Part shown: positions 10,437 through 22,298 of the stretch, in pieces | Layout: each line of letters begins with the position of its first letter | Position numbering within the stretch: position 1 is the stretch's first letter | Assembly (NCBI GenBank): GCA_022478985.1 | Contig: JAKSZP010018540.1 | Location: 101,471-165,470, forward strand | DNA from: Massospora cicadina | Taxonomy: Eukaryota > Entomophthoromycota > Entomophthoromycetes > Entomophthorales > Entomophthoraceae | DNA length: 64,000 bases | Reading direction: 5' to 3' | Notes under the pieces: model-generated | Told to the model about the DNA's origin: nothing | Database searches by the model: none | Seen by the model: only the letters and a program-made list of their open reading frames with translations | Made by a program: the position numbers and the translations under genes

Positions 10437-11840
10437 ATAATTTAGCTAATCAACACTGCTGTCATGTCATTGACCCAGGATCTGAGAAAATTGGGCTCTT
10501 CAACAGCTAAACAGAGTTTATATAAACTTATGCGCGCCCTCCTGACCTGAGGGTCATAGGTGGCTTTAATCAAGGCCATCAAGCAATTACTGCTCATTTG
10601 GGCAGCACAACCAATTACCCCTTTATATGCACAAGCTTGCAACGCAACGGTGATAGAGTCCGCTTCATGTCCCTCTGATGAAGTGTCTTGCCAAGTGTTA
10701 GGAGGTCTTATCGAGCTCAAATTGCGAGCAACTTTAAATTGAAACATTTAAGTTTTGGAAGAACAACAATCCTTGGCACTATTGATGCCTTGGAAAGCGA
10801 GACCAAAATGTGGGCCCTCACCCTCTTGTCCCAAAATTTGTACCTGGGGGAGTTGCCTCCCTCACTATTTATGATTATTTTGTCTATAGAGCCACGCCAG
10901 CATCAATGCTGCAATTCCTGAATCAATTATTCTAACAAATGGAATGGGCACAAATTTGGAGGAGCATATTAAAGACTTACATCAAGTTGTGAAGTATCTC
11001 CAACTACCAATAAACATTGACATTACTGTGTTCCATGCTTCTCTCAACCAAGGAGCGGGATCACACAAGCATGGTACATCGGACCTCAAACTCTGGAGTG
11101 GGCATACAAACTTGCTCAGCAAATTGAGACCCACCCTTTAATTTGACCTACCAAAAAATCAGCCACCATAAAGCTTCACGTCCGTCATACTAAGCTGACC
11201 CCTCCATCCCAAGGATGGGGGTACTCGTGATATTTAACAATGGGGGAGAGGTGGGTAATGAACTGGACATAGAACAAGGTCCAGTATTGGGCAGTGTACC
11301 AGACACCATTTTGGCAGAAGCAGATCAGCAAGATGTTCCCTCCAATATGCTGAAGTATTGGCCCTCACCATATACGTCTACTCAATGGTTCATGGAGAAG
11401 AAGCACACTCCTTCAATATACACAACACGACCAGCCCTCCCCCTATCACATGGATCTTCCACCTCATAGTTGTAAGCCCCTGTGATTTTAGTATATCATG
11501 AAAAACCACTCAGAATCGTGAACTTGTTGGGGATGTATTCACAGAGCCCCATGGAACCATATTAATACCAGTGGATCTGGAGGCTCCCCACTATCCCCTA
11601 TTAGATTAAAAACAATGGAGCAAGTTGAGGAGGTTGCTGGCGCAATCCTATCGTTGAGGACCTTAATCACGTATGTCTCATGACGGATTCATTGGACCAC
11701 ACGTCAGCTCCACTCTCATTTGCTCAGGTGGTAGAAATGCCTTCCCAGGATCTCAATCACAGTTTTATTTCACACATGCAACCACCACTGTGGGATTATG
11801 CGCGTTGCTCAGCTTCTGTAAATTTGATTGTGCTTATTTA
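10437..11840 (+). pseudogene. H1 gag-like region
   Basis: Short forward frames lie between the 5' LTR and the protease, for example ALIKAIKQLLLIWAAQPI (10560-), NLEEHIKDLHQVVKYLQLPI (10950-) and the 84-codon frame at 11215. By position this should be gag. I see no zinc knuckle and no diagnostic capsid motif, and the frames do not connect. No clear primer-binding site could be picked after the LTR end. Confidence 0.45.
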
Positions 11841-13098
11841 TTTATCACCGTGGAAATTACGGTGGGTTCCAGAAGATTAGTGATTAACTCTCTAGTGGAG
11901 ACGGGTACGTTATGAAACTTTAATGACCTCAAATGGTGCAGTCATTAGACTTGGCGGTTACCATGGGGACGCCAGTCATGGGGGCTTCTAAGGTACTAAT
12001 GTTCAACCTACACCTACGTGAGTCACTGCAATTCTCAGCCCACATGCACCAGTTCCATGACTACTTCTCAGAGATTATGGACCTAAACTACTTTATGATC
12101 CTGGGGGTAGGATGGTGGCTCTGACAGGCGGTCGCAATCAACCTCAAACAAAATATGCTCACTTTCTTAACATATCACTATGGCAAAAAACCCTCTTATC
12201 TAAATTAAAGAAAGGAAGCTCTTGGTGGCCATGGTGAAATACTACGCCTCAAGCGCATTTGCTGACCTTTCCACAATGCCCTCAATATTGGGACCATATA
12301 AAGAGCTTTCTTGATGCGGACAAAGCTAAACATTTGCCACTCCACTCCTGATTTTGACATCAATTTTCGCCTAATGGTGGATTTCACTAAGGTTACTACC
12401 AACTATACCCATATAAAGCTGCTGAGGATCAGGCCCTGAAGATTTGGATTGAAGAAATGATGGCTTAAGGATGACTAACGAAATAAACCTCGCTAGTGTC
12501 ATCCCACATGGTGTTCGCCCAAAAACTTGATGGAACCTTGCGACCTTGTGTGGATTATGGCCACTTAAGTAATGTTATGGTAACAAACCCATATCCTCTC
12601 CACTAGAGACAGCAATCTCCCAAGTGATTGTAAGCCCAAATATCTTTTTGAAATGGATATAGTAAACGCCTTCCACCAAGTCTGAATGAAGGATGGATAA
12701 GAGTAGCTGATGGCGATACACACTCGCCACAGCATATACCAGTTAAGGGTCATGCAAACAGGTTGAAATTTGCTCCCAACAATCTCAAGAGGGTTATCAA
12801 TCACACGTCAAGCAATCTCCACTTTACATGTGCAGTGGCGTATATCAACAGCATTCTTGTCCATTTCCCTACCCAGAGCAACACGAAAAGGATTTGGTGG
12901 TGGCGGCGGCCACCTTACAATGTGTAGGCCTGCATTCAAAACTGTTAAATGTGAAACTTTTCAAAGACGAGGTGAAGTTTCAGGGGAACATGGTCATAAA
13001 GATGATCACATTCATTCCTACCTCCAAACTGGAAGAAATACATACATAGACAACGGCACTACCCAGAAGAAGCTCCACAGCATTCTGGGATTTGTCAC
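11841..13098 (+). pseudogene. H1 protease and first half of reverse transcriptase
   Basis: Protease: FITVEITVGSRRLVINSLVETG at about 11838-11905 resembles the chromovirus protease entry (xVxVGxRxLxxxALIDSGA), with the catalytic Asp as Glu and the Gly box altered. RT: KLDGTLRPCVDYGHLSNVMV at 12524-12583 is a close match to the conserved fingers motif of gypsy RTs. FEMDIVNAFHQV follows at about 12646-12680. The palm box reads AYINSILVHFP (YINS at 12841-12852), so both catalytic aspartates of YxDD are lost. The reading stops at 13098, where A2 inserted; the RT resumes at 19729. Confidence 0.72.
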
Positions 13099-13655
13099 TG
13101 TCACGTTTATGATATGACTGGATAATAAGCCCTAAGTTGTTAAACGAAAAGTATAATCCACCAATCATATTATGAGCTAAGATTATTAAAGCGCCTTAGA
13201 ATAAGGTGATATTGGGCTAGATGGATGGCTATTAAATCGCTTCTAAATGAGGTGATTAGGAGTTGTTGAATAATGATTAATTGGTAAATCGCCTTAAACT
13301 AAGAAATAGTGAATGTAATGAATGAAGATTTTTCTAAACCAATGAGATAAAGCGGAACTATATTACTAAGCCAAGGAAATGGTATCATCTGAAGTCACTG
13401 AGATATAAGTGAGATGATTCAATTGAGGGAGGATGTCATTAGAAAGAGAGAGCGGAGCAGTGAGCGTCTGCTGAAATGATTAAAGTTACATAAAGAAGCG
13501 TTGTCAGAGCAATAGCTCCCATTTACTATATTATAATTAATTTATGTATGTGATGAGGACTGATAATATCCATATTGTCCTTTCTATTGCTCAGTGGGCT
13601 TGACCCTGTCTAAAACTCCTCCAGCATATCTCATAATTCCGCACAATTAATGACA
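13099..13655 (+). repeat. A2 5' LTR
   Basis: It starts TGTCACGTTTATGATATGACTGG and ends AATTAATGACA. Long stretches match the 3' copy, for example AAGGAAATGGTATCATCTGA in both. Confidence 0.88.
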
Positions 13656-13656
13656 G

Positions 13657-13675
13657 TGTATCTCACTACAGGGGG
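13657..13675 (+). promoter_or_regulatory. A2 primer-binding site
   Basis: TGTATCTCACTACAGGGGG sits one base after the LTR. It is the A-family site with two transitions and belongs where a tRNA 3' end would pair to prime minus-strand DNA. Confidence 0.65.
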
Positions 13676-13739
13676 CCAATATATAAATATAAAGAAATAA
13701 AAATCTTCAGTCATCAACCATGGCGCATCAAGCTTACTC

Positions 13740-14941
13740 TGACAAGGGATTTTTCTGACACGGTGCACCAGTTGAATATGAGGAACTCAAGTATGCCTTG
13801 GATGCTGTGCTCAGATGGAAGGAGGAGCTTCTTCAGTGGGTTTATATTGATAAGTTGCCTCCATTTGATTGTGATGAGAACATCCATGGTTTTATTTAAG
13901 CAATTTTAGTTTACAATAGAAGGAGCTTCAGATCAGCATATAGAAAATTGTTAGTATCCACCTTGGATGTTGAAAGCACCAACCAAGCTACTTGCTATCT
14001 TCCCAACAGTTCCTTTACATACCAGGCAGCGAAGGATACTTTCCTGAGATTGTTCAGAGGGACCATAAAGTGTTTCAGCGGAAGGCTAACTTCTTGACCA
14101 TTGGGTTTCAGCGTGATGAGACCCTTGCTGTGTTTGCTGATCAATTTACAGTGGAAGCTCATGTGTTACTTGCTCCAGGGTTTTTACCTGAATATGACAT
14201 ATGCATAGCAATGACCTCCGCAGTGAAGCATACCATGACCTTTTCAATATCATGGCTTCAAATTTAGAGGACGATGTACCCTTGCTTTTAATGTTCGATT
14301 TTACGCCATCTATCTGCTACCTTTCCTCCACCCAATAAAGAGCGGAAATCTACCGCCTCCGCTTCTGGACTTTCTTATTCAAGGGAAATTTCTCACTCTG
14401 TTCAGCGTCCATTTATTAACCCACAGCCTTATTATCATTATGCACCTTACTCTAAACTGAGTTGTCATCTGCAGTTCAACTATTGAGTGGGGCCTGTTTA
14501 CACTGATCACCACAGTCCAACTTTTGGTGTGGCCCATCTTACAACAATGAGAGACGTAGGTCCTATGGGGTCAATTTTTTTGAGTGTTGTCGCTCTGGGA
14601 ACCTGTTAAGAGGTTTCTCCAATCGTTGGGTCCATTAACTACTGCAGGATCAGTACAATCAGGGAAAAGTCAGAGAGGAGTAGATATGGGACTTTCTACC
14701 TCTGATATCTCGATCCAAAACGTCCCAACTGAACCTATCCCCACACAATCAACGGAAGTCCCTCAGTATGATGATGCATTGCAATAACAGCAGCCGAGTG
14801 GAGGGGTGAATGTACTTACATGAGCGCCAATCAAGGGCATGGCAGAAGAAGGACCCCAGGAGCAACTGAAGCCTTATTCCTGTCAAATGATTGACCAACT
14901 TTCACACAGATGAACCACTTCCGTCCACTGATACGCCTCAC
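13740..14941 (+). pseudogene. A2 gag, N-terminal part
   Basis: It opens with a segment homologous to the A4 and A3 gag starts (ALDAVLRWKEELLQWVYIDK, against ALDAVLKKQDELLQE in A4) and continues through frames at 13992-14267 and 14584-14787. Around 14555-14580 the zinc-knuckle area reads FFECCRSGNLL: two cysteines remain but the His and last Cys are lost. The end MAEEGPQEQLKPYSCQMIDQ (14839-14898) parallels MAEEGSQLQVKPYACQMFDQ in A4. R1 then interrupts it at a duplicated 14-bp target. Confidence 0.7.
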
Positions 14942-15508
14942 TTTTTTACTACTAGTGGTGCCCAAAGAAAAATGTGGAGCCACAATGCATCTTTATTCGC
15001 AAATGGGCTAAACAAAGAAATTATAATAAATTAAAGAAAATTCCTAATATAGCCCCTAGGTTATCAGCCTAGGAAGCCATATCAGATGGCGAGGAGTCTC
15101 TGGGGAAACTTTTGTCTGGCGCCCGCTTTAGCTGGAAGACCATGGCAGACAGCATTGGGGTGGGAGCAACAGCGACATGGTCATAAGGAGGTATAATTGC
15201 GGGTTTTCTTTGTTAATAGGGTCAGTGGCGTCCATCGCCTCAACATATTGAGTAAGTTAATGCTCAGCAAAAATGATGAGAGCTGGCACACAAGTATATG
15301 ACTTGATGCTCCGGCGGGTTTTGGTATAATTGGGGTCAAAAAGAGAAGTTTTTGCTGCATTGATGCAAGCGCGGCTCGCACTGAAAGCAAAATCCTCAAA
15401 TTTTGTACTTTACATCTTCCTTAAAATCATGAGGAAAATTGGGGATAGGAATACCCCTGACAAGAGGCTCCATTGCCCCATGGAGTTGCTGGAAGAGGAG
15501 GGTGTTGG
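14942..15508 (-). mobile_element. R1: short retroposon copy (5'-truncated) in A2 gag
   Basis: The insert is flanked by CTGATACGCCTCAC (14928-14941) and CTGATGCGCCTCTC (15509-15522), a 14-bp target duplication differing at two positions. On the minus strand it ends in an A-run (TTTTTT at 14942 on +). Long variable duplications plus an A-tail are marks of LINE-mediated retroposition, not LTR insertion. It is homologous to the last 570 bp of R2, so it is a 5'-truncated copy. On the minus strand it reads ANTLLFQQLHGAMEPLVRGI, then IPNFPHDFKEDVKYKI before a stop. Confidence 0.8.
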
Positions 15509-16600
15509 CTGATGCGCCTCTCTTAAAAGGGGTAAACGCTGCCCTCCTGGTAGATGCTATTGTCAAAGAGTACTTCAAAATTCAGTGAAGGAATTACCAG
15601 TTTTCTTAAAATTTGAGATCCCTTAAATGTTAAAGTACCAAATCGTCAATATTCTTATTATAAAGAATGTACCGTCTGTGAGATGGTTGTAGCAAAACCC
15701 AGGTTTGCACTATAATAGATATGGGTGCTCCAATCAACATAGTTTCCACCAAGTTGGTGGAGAAGCTGTCACTAAAACCTGATGTGGAATACCTTATGGT
15801 GTATGGAACCACTGGAGTATAAAACACAGTCTCTGAGGAAGCGCATAGTGCACTTCCGTTATGGTTTGGGTCAATTGTTGTGGTAGCCCCAGAAATAGTG
15901 TTACCAAACAGTATTATGGCCTGTTAATTGGAATTGCTTTCATACTACACTATGGGACTGTTGTTGATATGATGGAAGAGACTTTCAAAACTTTTGGGCA
16001 GCGGATCCCAATTTACTTTACCTCCAGTGGAGTGCCGAAGGATCTGGTGCACATGGGGCATATCAACTTGACCTATAGTGATGGGGTGATTCTGGTTTAC
16101 TGCCATCAACTAAAGGGCAAAACCTGGGCTCTTCCTCAGCAAAATATGAATATTAAGGGCTTCCAGTCAGAGCTGCTGAAGCTATATCCATCCCCTCCGG
16201 ACACCAAGTCATTGTAAACACTTAGTTAGAGGTGGAAGTGCCAGCTGGGCTTTATGGGGAGATCATTGGGCCTTACCAGCTGTTTCAGTTTGAGCCACAC
16301 GCGGCTCCAGGCATTATTATTCAGGGTCATGGGGAGATCAAGGTTTTACTAGCTAACCTACAGCATGAACCCAAGCAAATCTGCTGACAACAAATAGTGG
16401 CTTTTTTACACTTGACCCCTGTTGAGGTGGTCCTCCAGGTTCACAAGTTTGGGTCGCTGGATGAATTTGGTCTACCCTTCCAACCACCACTCGTCAGTAA
16501 TGGCGGTGGTACTGCACAAAAACTTGGTCAGTTTATCAAAATCACAGAAAAATCAGTTAATAGCTTTAAAAAAAGGTACAATGAGATCTTTGCCATTTAA
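15509..16600 (+). pseudogene. A2 gag end, protease and PR-RT linker
   Basis: Gag resumes with ADAPLLKGVNAALLVDAI, parallel to TDAPTLKVVNIALLVDAI in A3, which fixes the R1 join. The protease box is IIDMGAPINIVSTKLVEKL (DMGA at 15718-15729), a Thr-to-Met change beside the catalytic Asp. Downstream, the 118-codon frame at 15861-16217 (LVHMGHINLTYSDGVILVYC) and the frame at 16397-16600 match the linker found in A3, A4 and A5. A stop and a frameshift separate the pieces. Confidence 0.72.
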
Positions 16601-17890
16601 GACAATGATTTAGGGTGCACGCAGGGAGTGATCCATAAAGTGGACACTGGGGATCATCCCACTATCAGATCTCAGCCGATCTGCCAGTTTATGGAAGTGA
16701 AGGAATTAGTAACTGAGGAGATTGAAAAGTTGCTCAAATAAGGGATGCTCAAACTATCAAAGATTCTGTGAGATTCACCTGTTCTGATTGTCAAAAAGAA
16801 GGACGGCACCAACTGGGTAGTTGTAGACTACTGGAAGCTCAACAGCATTATCAAAATAGACTCATATCCCTTGCTGCGAATTGATGATGCCTTGGATTGA
16901 TCGAAAGGAGCTCATTACTTCTCAGAGATGGATTTAATATTTGGTTATTGGAAAATTGAGTTACCCACAGTAAAACTGGAGAAATGCGCCATTGTTGAGT
17001 CCAAAGGGCTTTTCCACCTGACCCGTATGCCTCAAGGGCTATGTAATGCTCAAGCTACTTTTCAGTGGGCCATAGACACCTTTCTCAGAGACCTGAAGAT
17101 GTTGTGTGTCCTCTTGTACCTCAGCGATATTAACATCTTTTTCATACATTCTCCAAGCATCTGACCCACCTGGAGGAGGTCTATTGCCTACTTGTGGAGA
17201 CCAACATCAAGATTAAGCCACATAAATGTCATTTTTAAAGATCAGCTGGAGTACAAAGGGTTTATAGTAGATGTGACCAGGCTAAAGCTGAACCTGCCAA
17301 GGTGAAGGATATCCGGAAAATGACTACACCAAGCAGTAAACGCAATATACAAGTAATTTTAGGGATGGTCAGCTAATGCCGCCACCATATACCCAGCTTT
17401 AGTTGTATTGGAAGACCTCTGTTTGAACTATTAAAAAAGTATGCCACTTCGAATTAACAGAAGGTTGTCAAAGGTCTTTTGATGCACTATAAATGGTGCT
17501 AATCAGTGCACTAGTGTTGCGTTATCCAAACTTCAATAAAGAGTTTATTGTTCAAATGGATACATCCCTTTACGCTATAGGGCGTTTCTATCCCAAAAAA
17601 CAAATAAAGGGGATGAGCACACCGTAGCATACTGCAGTCAGAGCCTGAACAGCCATGAACGCAATTATATAGTGACTAAGAGGGACTGCTCAGTGGTGAA
17701 CTATGCGTATAAGCTATTTTTGGTGTTATTGTATGGGGTGAAATTCAAAGTCATAACGGATCATACTTCATTACGCTGATTGCAGAACCATAAGGAGCAT
17801 GAAGGACGTCTAGCCTGGTGAGCCCTTGATCTGCAAGCTTATGACTTCGATATCCTCCACCAACCTGGAGCAAAACACTATAACGCTGAT
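16601..17890 (+). pseudogene. A2 reverse transcriptase and RNase H
   Basis: RT reads through RSQPICQF, SPVLIVKKKDGTNWVVVDYW (fingers), FSEMDLIFGYWKIELP, LFHLTRMPQGLCNAQATFQW and the palm box LYLSDINIF (YLSD at 17117-17128). The first catalytic Asp of YLDD is Ser, so the enzyme cannot be active. RNase H follows (17530-17890) with VQMDTSLYAIG around its first acidic residue and HYNADCLSRLPTI at the end. At least four stops and frame changes occur. Confidence 0.78.
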
Positions 17891-19146
17891 TGCTTGTCAA
17901 GGCTACCAACAATTGCCGTTATGGAAGATCTGAGTGAAATAATGTTTGACAAGATGCTCATCAGAAAGTACAATGATGAACTGACCCAAGTCATCAAGGT
18001 ATTAGATGAAATAAGGGCCAATACATTCTGGAAGAATGGCGAATTGTATAAGCAGATAGGGGAACTACCGCAAATACCCCAAGGCCTTCTGCCTGACCTA
18101 ATATATTATGAGCATACATCAGCCACTGGACATGGTGAAGTACATAAGACCCTGGAGTTGTTGCAACCTTGGTTTTACTTGGGAGAGCATGAGCTTTGAT
18201 GTTCTTTAACCGTATTCTGTTGCATCAGTTCCAAGTGGAAAAGCCAATATGCCAGGAGACCTCATACAAGTTTAGTGAAACCCCATTTTGCTTAGCATTT
18301 GGTTTTCCTTGATGTCATTGGACCCCTGCCAATAGGAGCTAACTGGTCTAAGTGAATTCTTTTGCAATCAACCACTTGACCAGGTGGGTTAAAGCATGGA
18401 TGATATGGGATTCGGGAGAAGTCATGGTGGACAAGTTTGTAATGGAATGTATTATCCAGTGACATGGCTTCCCTCAGTTCATCCTTACCAACAACGGAAC
18501 AAACTTCACTTTGCACATCCTTACAAAGCTAAACGAGTTGATCAGCGTCAACAGAGTTCTGATGACCTCATACCACCCCAAGTCCAAAGGGATGATCAAA
18601 CGCCTTAATGGGAACTTGGTGAACATAATTTAAAAATTGTTAAGGATCAATATTCCAGTTGGATTTCCATCCTTTCCACCGCCATTTTTGCCTATAATAT
18701 TAGCTACAATTCTGACGTGGGGAAGAGCCCCTTTCAATCCTTTTATGGATGACATCAGGCTCTTCCAGCACTGCTTTATTTGTGTGTAGAAGACACCGGC
18801 GGATTGAAGCCCGCGGATATTTGACTAACCTGTGGACACATTGGTGAAATTGCAAACTGAAACATACTCCTTCATCTTAGCCAAGAAGATCAAGAATCAG
18901 GCTGCCAATGAGGTATGACTTAGCGGATTAGCTCAGTTCAAAGATGGGGACATTGTTGTAACCAGGACCAACACAGGCTTGGGTAAAAGCACAAGTTGGC
19001 AAACATCTGGATTGATCTTTTTAAGATAATTGAAAAGATGGGCATTGACGCATACATAATCAAGGACCCTGTGAGTAGTTAGATCATCAGCTGAGTGCAT
19101 GCAAAGCTCCTTCAGGCATATAAACAATAGGAGACTTATCATCCAG
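17891..19146 (+). pseudogene. A2 integrase
   Basis: The linker and N-terminal part form a 101-codon frame (17894-18199) ending TGHGEVHKTLELLQPWFYLG, the start of the His/Cys finger. The core is split among frames, with the remnant of LDVIGPLPIGANW at 18303-18342 and a TNNGTNFT-like segment near 18490. The C-terminal segment near 18920-19130 is shifted repeatedly. No chromodomain follows; about 15 bases separate it from the purine tract. Confidence 0.7.
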
Positions 19147-19160
19147 TCAAGGAGGGGTAA
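19147..19160 (+). promoter_or_regulatory. A2 polypurine tract
   Basis: AGTCAAGGAGGGGTAA-type tract ending exactly at the 3' LTR, conserved in A3, A4 and A5. Confidence 0.8.
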
Positions 19161-19728
19161 TGTCATGATTCTGATATAACTGAATGATAATCCCTAAGTC
19201 ATTATGATGTAATGGGTAGAAACTCCAATAATAATATGAGCTACAATCATTTGATCACCTTAGAATGAGGTGATATTGGGCTACAATGGATGGTTATTGA
19301 ATTGCTTCCAAATGAGGCAGTTAGGAGATGTCAATGCATGACAATTAGTTGGTAAATTGCCATAAACTAGCTGATAGTGAATTTAATGAATGAAGAATCT
19401 TCTGGAACAAATGAGATAAAGCGGAACTGAATTATTAAACCAAGGAAATGGTATCATCTGAAGTCACTGAGATATAAGTGAGATGAGATGCTTGAAGAGA
19501 GGAGGTTTCTAGAAAGTAAAGAGAGCTGAGAAGTGAGCGTTCACAAAAAATATTAAAGTTAAAATGAAGAAATGTTGTCAGAGCAATAACTACCATTTAT
19601 TATATTATAACTATTTTATGTGTGTTAAGGACTGACAACTTTCTATATTATCCGTTCTTTTTCTCAGTGGGCTTGACCCTGCGCAAAACCCTTTGGCGTA
19701 TATCAACGATTCCACTGATTTTATAACA
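19161..19728 (+). repeat. A2 3' LTR
   Basis: It starts TGTCATGATTCTGATATAACTG and ends GATTTTATAACA, followed directly by the GTCAC duplication. Confidence 0.88.
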
Positions 19729-20300
19729 GTCACCTTTATGAAGATTTTTCCAATGGCGATTTTGGAACCTGTCACTCCCCTCCACCCACTGATGGTAAAA
19801 AACTTGCCATCCATATGGACAGCGGAATGCCAATGGGCCTTTAGAGCAGTCAAAAAAGTTTTCACCTCAGCGCCAGTTCTAAGACATGCTAAGGAATATA
19901 AACCATTTATTGTAGCTTGTGATATCTCTGTCATGTATGTGGGGCAGTACTGCTACAGGAGCATGACAGACGAAAACACCCAGTGTTATACTACTCTATG
20001 AAATTTATGGGCGCCAAACAGTTTTGAACATTTTACAACAAGGAGCATGTCATGATAGTATGAGTGATGATGCACTGGCAGTACTTGCTACAGGGAGCAA
20101 GAACATGGTGACATTGCGCACAGATCCTAAATCAATTATCTATTATCATAAGATGCAGAAATTGGTGCACAGAAAACCATACCCACTGAGACCTACTCAA
20201 CTTCAACTTTAAATATGCGTTTTTAGTTAGGGACTACTCACATATTGCCAAAATACTAAGAAGTAGCCTAGAGATTAAAACTGACCCTGTGTAAGGGGCC
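19729..20300 (+). pseudogene. H1 end of reverse transcriptase and RNase H
   Basis: Reading resumes with TFMKIFPMAILEPVTPLHPL, the gypsy RT connection sequence (F..F...A.PLh.L), then the RNase H entry FTSAPVLRHAKEYKPFIVACDISVMYVGQY (19861-19950), keeping the ACD aspartate. A later frame (20100-20212) reads MVTLRTDPKSIIYYHKMQKL, the C-terminal RNase H motif (TDHKSL.Y). Stops separate the pieces. The H2 equivalent (FLAPPILKHTDHMKPFILAC) confirms the family. Confidence 0.8.
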
Positions 20301-21716
20301 AAATTGGTTACAGTGATCCCCCCCAAAAGAGTGATGTCTGAGCCACCAGTGGAACCAGCAACCATTGCGGCCATCACAATCCCTGCAACACATTCAATCC
20401 TCAAAGACCACATCTAAGCTTTATGACAATGCCATGGGGCCCAGTGATGGGACACTCTGAGCTAAGCCCACAAATCAGCACTTATAGGTTCCTCTTGGAC
20501 GCAGTACTTTAACGCAATAAGAAACTATCAAAGAACAAGCGCCCTGGAACCAAATACTGTTGGGAGAAAGCTTCTCAAGTTGGTACAAAAAATAGGGTGA
20601 TTTACTTTCATGATTGCATATTGGTGCCCAAAAGTTTATGGCCTGAGTCATAAAGGACTTTTTGACCCCTGAAAATGGAAATGGCCTTGGAAGAAAGAAA
20701 ACTACCAACCTGATAAAGAGAATATATGATTGTAATGGATTGAAAAAAATGTTTCAGCATAAATAGAATGCTGCTTAATCTGTGCGCAATTCAAATCAAA
20801 CAGTACTGGGCGTAACGGGCTCCTATATCCTCTGCAACAAGCAGTGGAACCATGGACTTCAGTATCACTTGGCTTTATAGTATTTCCACCCACTGAAAGA
20901 GGGTTTGATGAAATCAATGTAGTCGAGGACAGATTCATCAAATACAGCTTGTTCAACACATTCTTAACTATAAACATATTGAAGACATGGCCCGCTTATT
21001 TGTCCCCCATTCTTCAATATATTGGGGTACCACAAGAGATAATTAGTGATAGGGGACCACAGTTCACATCAAAATTCTGGGATGCCTTGTGTAGGACACT
21101 TCACATAAACCCATGCTAATTGTTGGTTTATCACCCCCAATTCAATGGACAAACTGACGGACTAATCAGTCCCTAAAGAAATATATCTAGTGCCACACCT
21201 CCGGTGTTCAGGATACCTGGGCTGGAGACATGGACTTAGCACAGTTCACATACAATAACTCCCATCATGCCTCTAATGAATGTCGCTGCTGTATGTCAAC
21301 TTAGGCTACAACCCAACAATTACAATTGGGCCTAAAATTCACACAAATATTCCTTAAGCGGATAGCTTCTCAACACACATCCAGAAAATCCAAAAGCAGT
21401 TGCAGAGTCAATTGATGAAAATCTCATAGGATGCCAATTAATTTATCAACCAAAACAGAGAGCAGCACCCAGATATCAGTTGGGAGACCTGGTGATGGTA
21501 AACACAAAAAACCCAACCTCAAGGTACCCTGCAGCAAACTGGCCTGCAAAAGAGCAGGGACATTCCCTATCAGCAAAGCCTTGAACAATGGTTCCTTTTC
21601 ATGTCGATTTGCCCATGCACTAGAAGATCCATAAGTATTTTTATGCATCAGCACTGTCACCATTCAAAGGAAAAATCTGTGGAGATCAAGCCCTTGTTGG
21701 TAGAATAAAATGTCGG
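20301..21716 (+). pseudogene. H1 integrase
   Basis: The N-terminal zinc finger is not readable (20300-20780). The core is clear at 20844-21119: DRFIKYSLF, then GVPQEIISDRGPQFTSKFWD with the second catalytic Asp, then a stop and YHPQFNGQTDGLIS, where the usual Glu of GQTERVNQ is Asp. The C-terminal part (21420-21710) includes YQLGDLVMV and ends VGRIK at 21716. A3 cuts the gene here; the missing chromodomain is found 12.3 kb away at 34077. Confidence 0.75.
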
Positions 21717-22270
21717 TGTTATAATTTTAAATATTGTTAGGATCTGCTGTATTGTTCACACAGGTTGAACCCTTTGAACAACATACAGATAATGTGGGAA
21801 TCGTCAGTCCTTTGGACACACTTGAAAATATACTAAAAAAAAGAGCAATCACCCTGACGACTCTTTATTTAATTTAATAAATACAGTGGCCTTTTGCTGT
21901 TCCTCTCTCTCTACTATTAACAACCTACCCTTCTCAATCGCCCATCTCATTTATATATAGTGGCTTTGGAAAATACCACTCTTAAAGTTAGACTATTCTA
22001 TTTCACCGTTCTCCTCAATTTTAGCTTGTTATTCTTTAGCTCTCTATCACCCTAATTGGAGGCAATTTAATTCATATTCATCAAATGTCAACATTGCCTT
22101 ATAGCCTTATCGCCTTATTTTAGGGGCGATCCAACAATAACCTATTATATCCTAATATCGCTTCAACTCAAGGAACTTGAATAATTGTAACTGATATCAT
22201 TTTGGCGGATTCTTTCCAATCCGCCTTAGTGGTTCCAAGATTATTGTCCAGTCATATTGGAATTCTGACA
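21717..22270 (-). repeat. A3 3' LTR
   Basis: On the minus strand it begins TGTCAGAATTCCAATATGACTGG and ends AAAATTATAACA. It is the partner of 33499-34059. Confidence 0.88.
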
Positions 22271-22289
22271 TTACCCCCTCCTTGACTGG
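22271..22289 (-). promoter_or_regulatory. A3 polypurine tract
   Basis: CCAGTCAAGGAGGGGGTAA on the minus strand, ending at the LTR start. Confidence 0.82.
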
Positions 22290-22298
22290 ACAATAAGG

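Larger units (their letters stand above)
13099..19728 (+). mobile_element. A2: Ty3/gypsy retrotransposon inside H1
   Basis: Complete architecture: 5' LTR 13099-13655, primer site, gag, PR, RT, RH, IN, purine tract, 3' LTR 19161-19728. A perfect 5-bp target duplication GTCAC flanks it (13094-13098 and 19729-19733), and H1 RT coding continues across the join, so both ends are exact. The gag region is split by the retroposon copy R1 (14942-15508). The coding regions carry many stops and frameshifts, so the element is dead. Confidence 0.9.

Noticed and set aside
14955..14965. TAGTGGTGCCC, and again at 34955, looked like an LTR end plus primer-binding site
   Set aside because: It lies next to the T-tract that is the A-tail of R on the other strand. 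R has 12-14 bp duplications, so it is not an LTR element.
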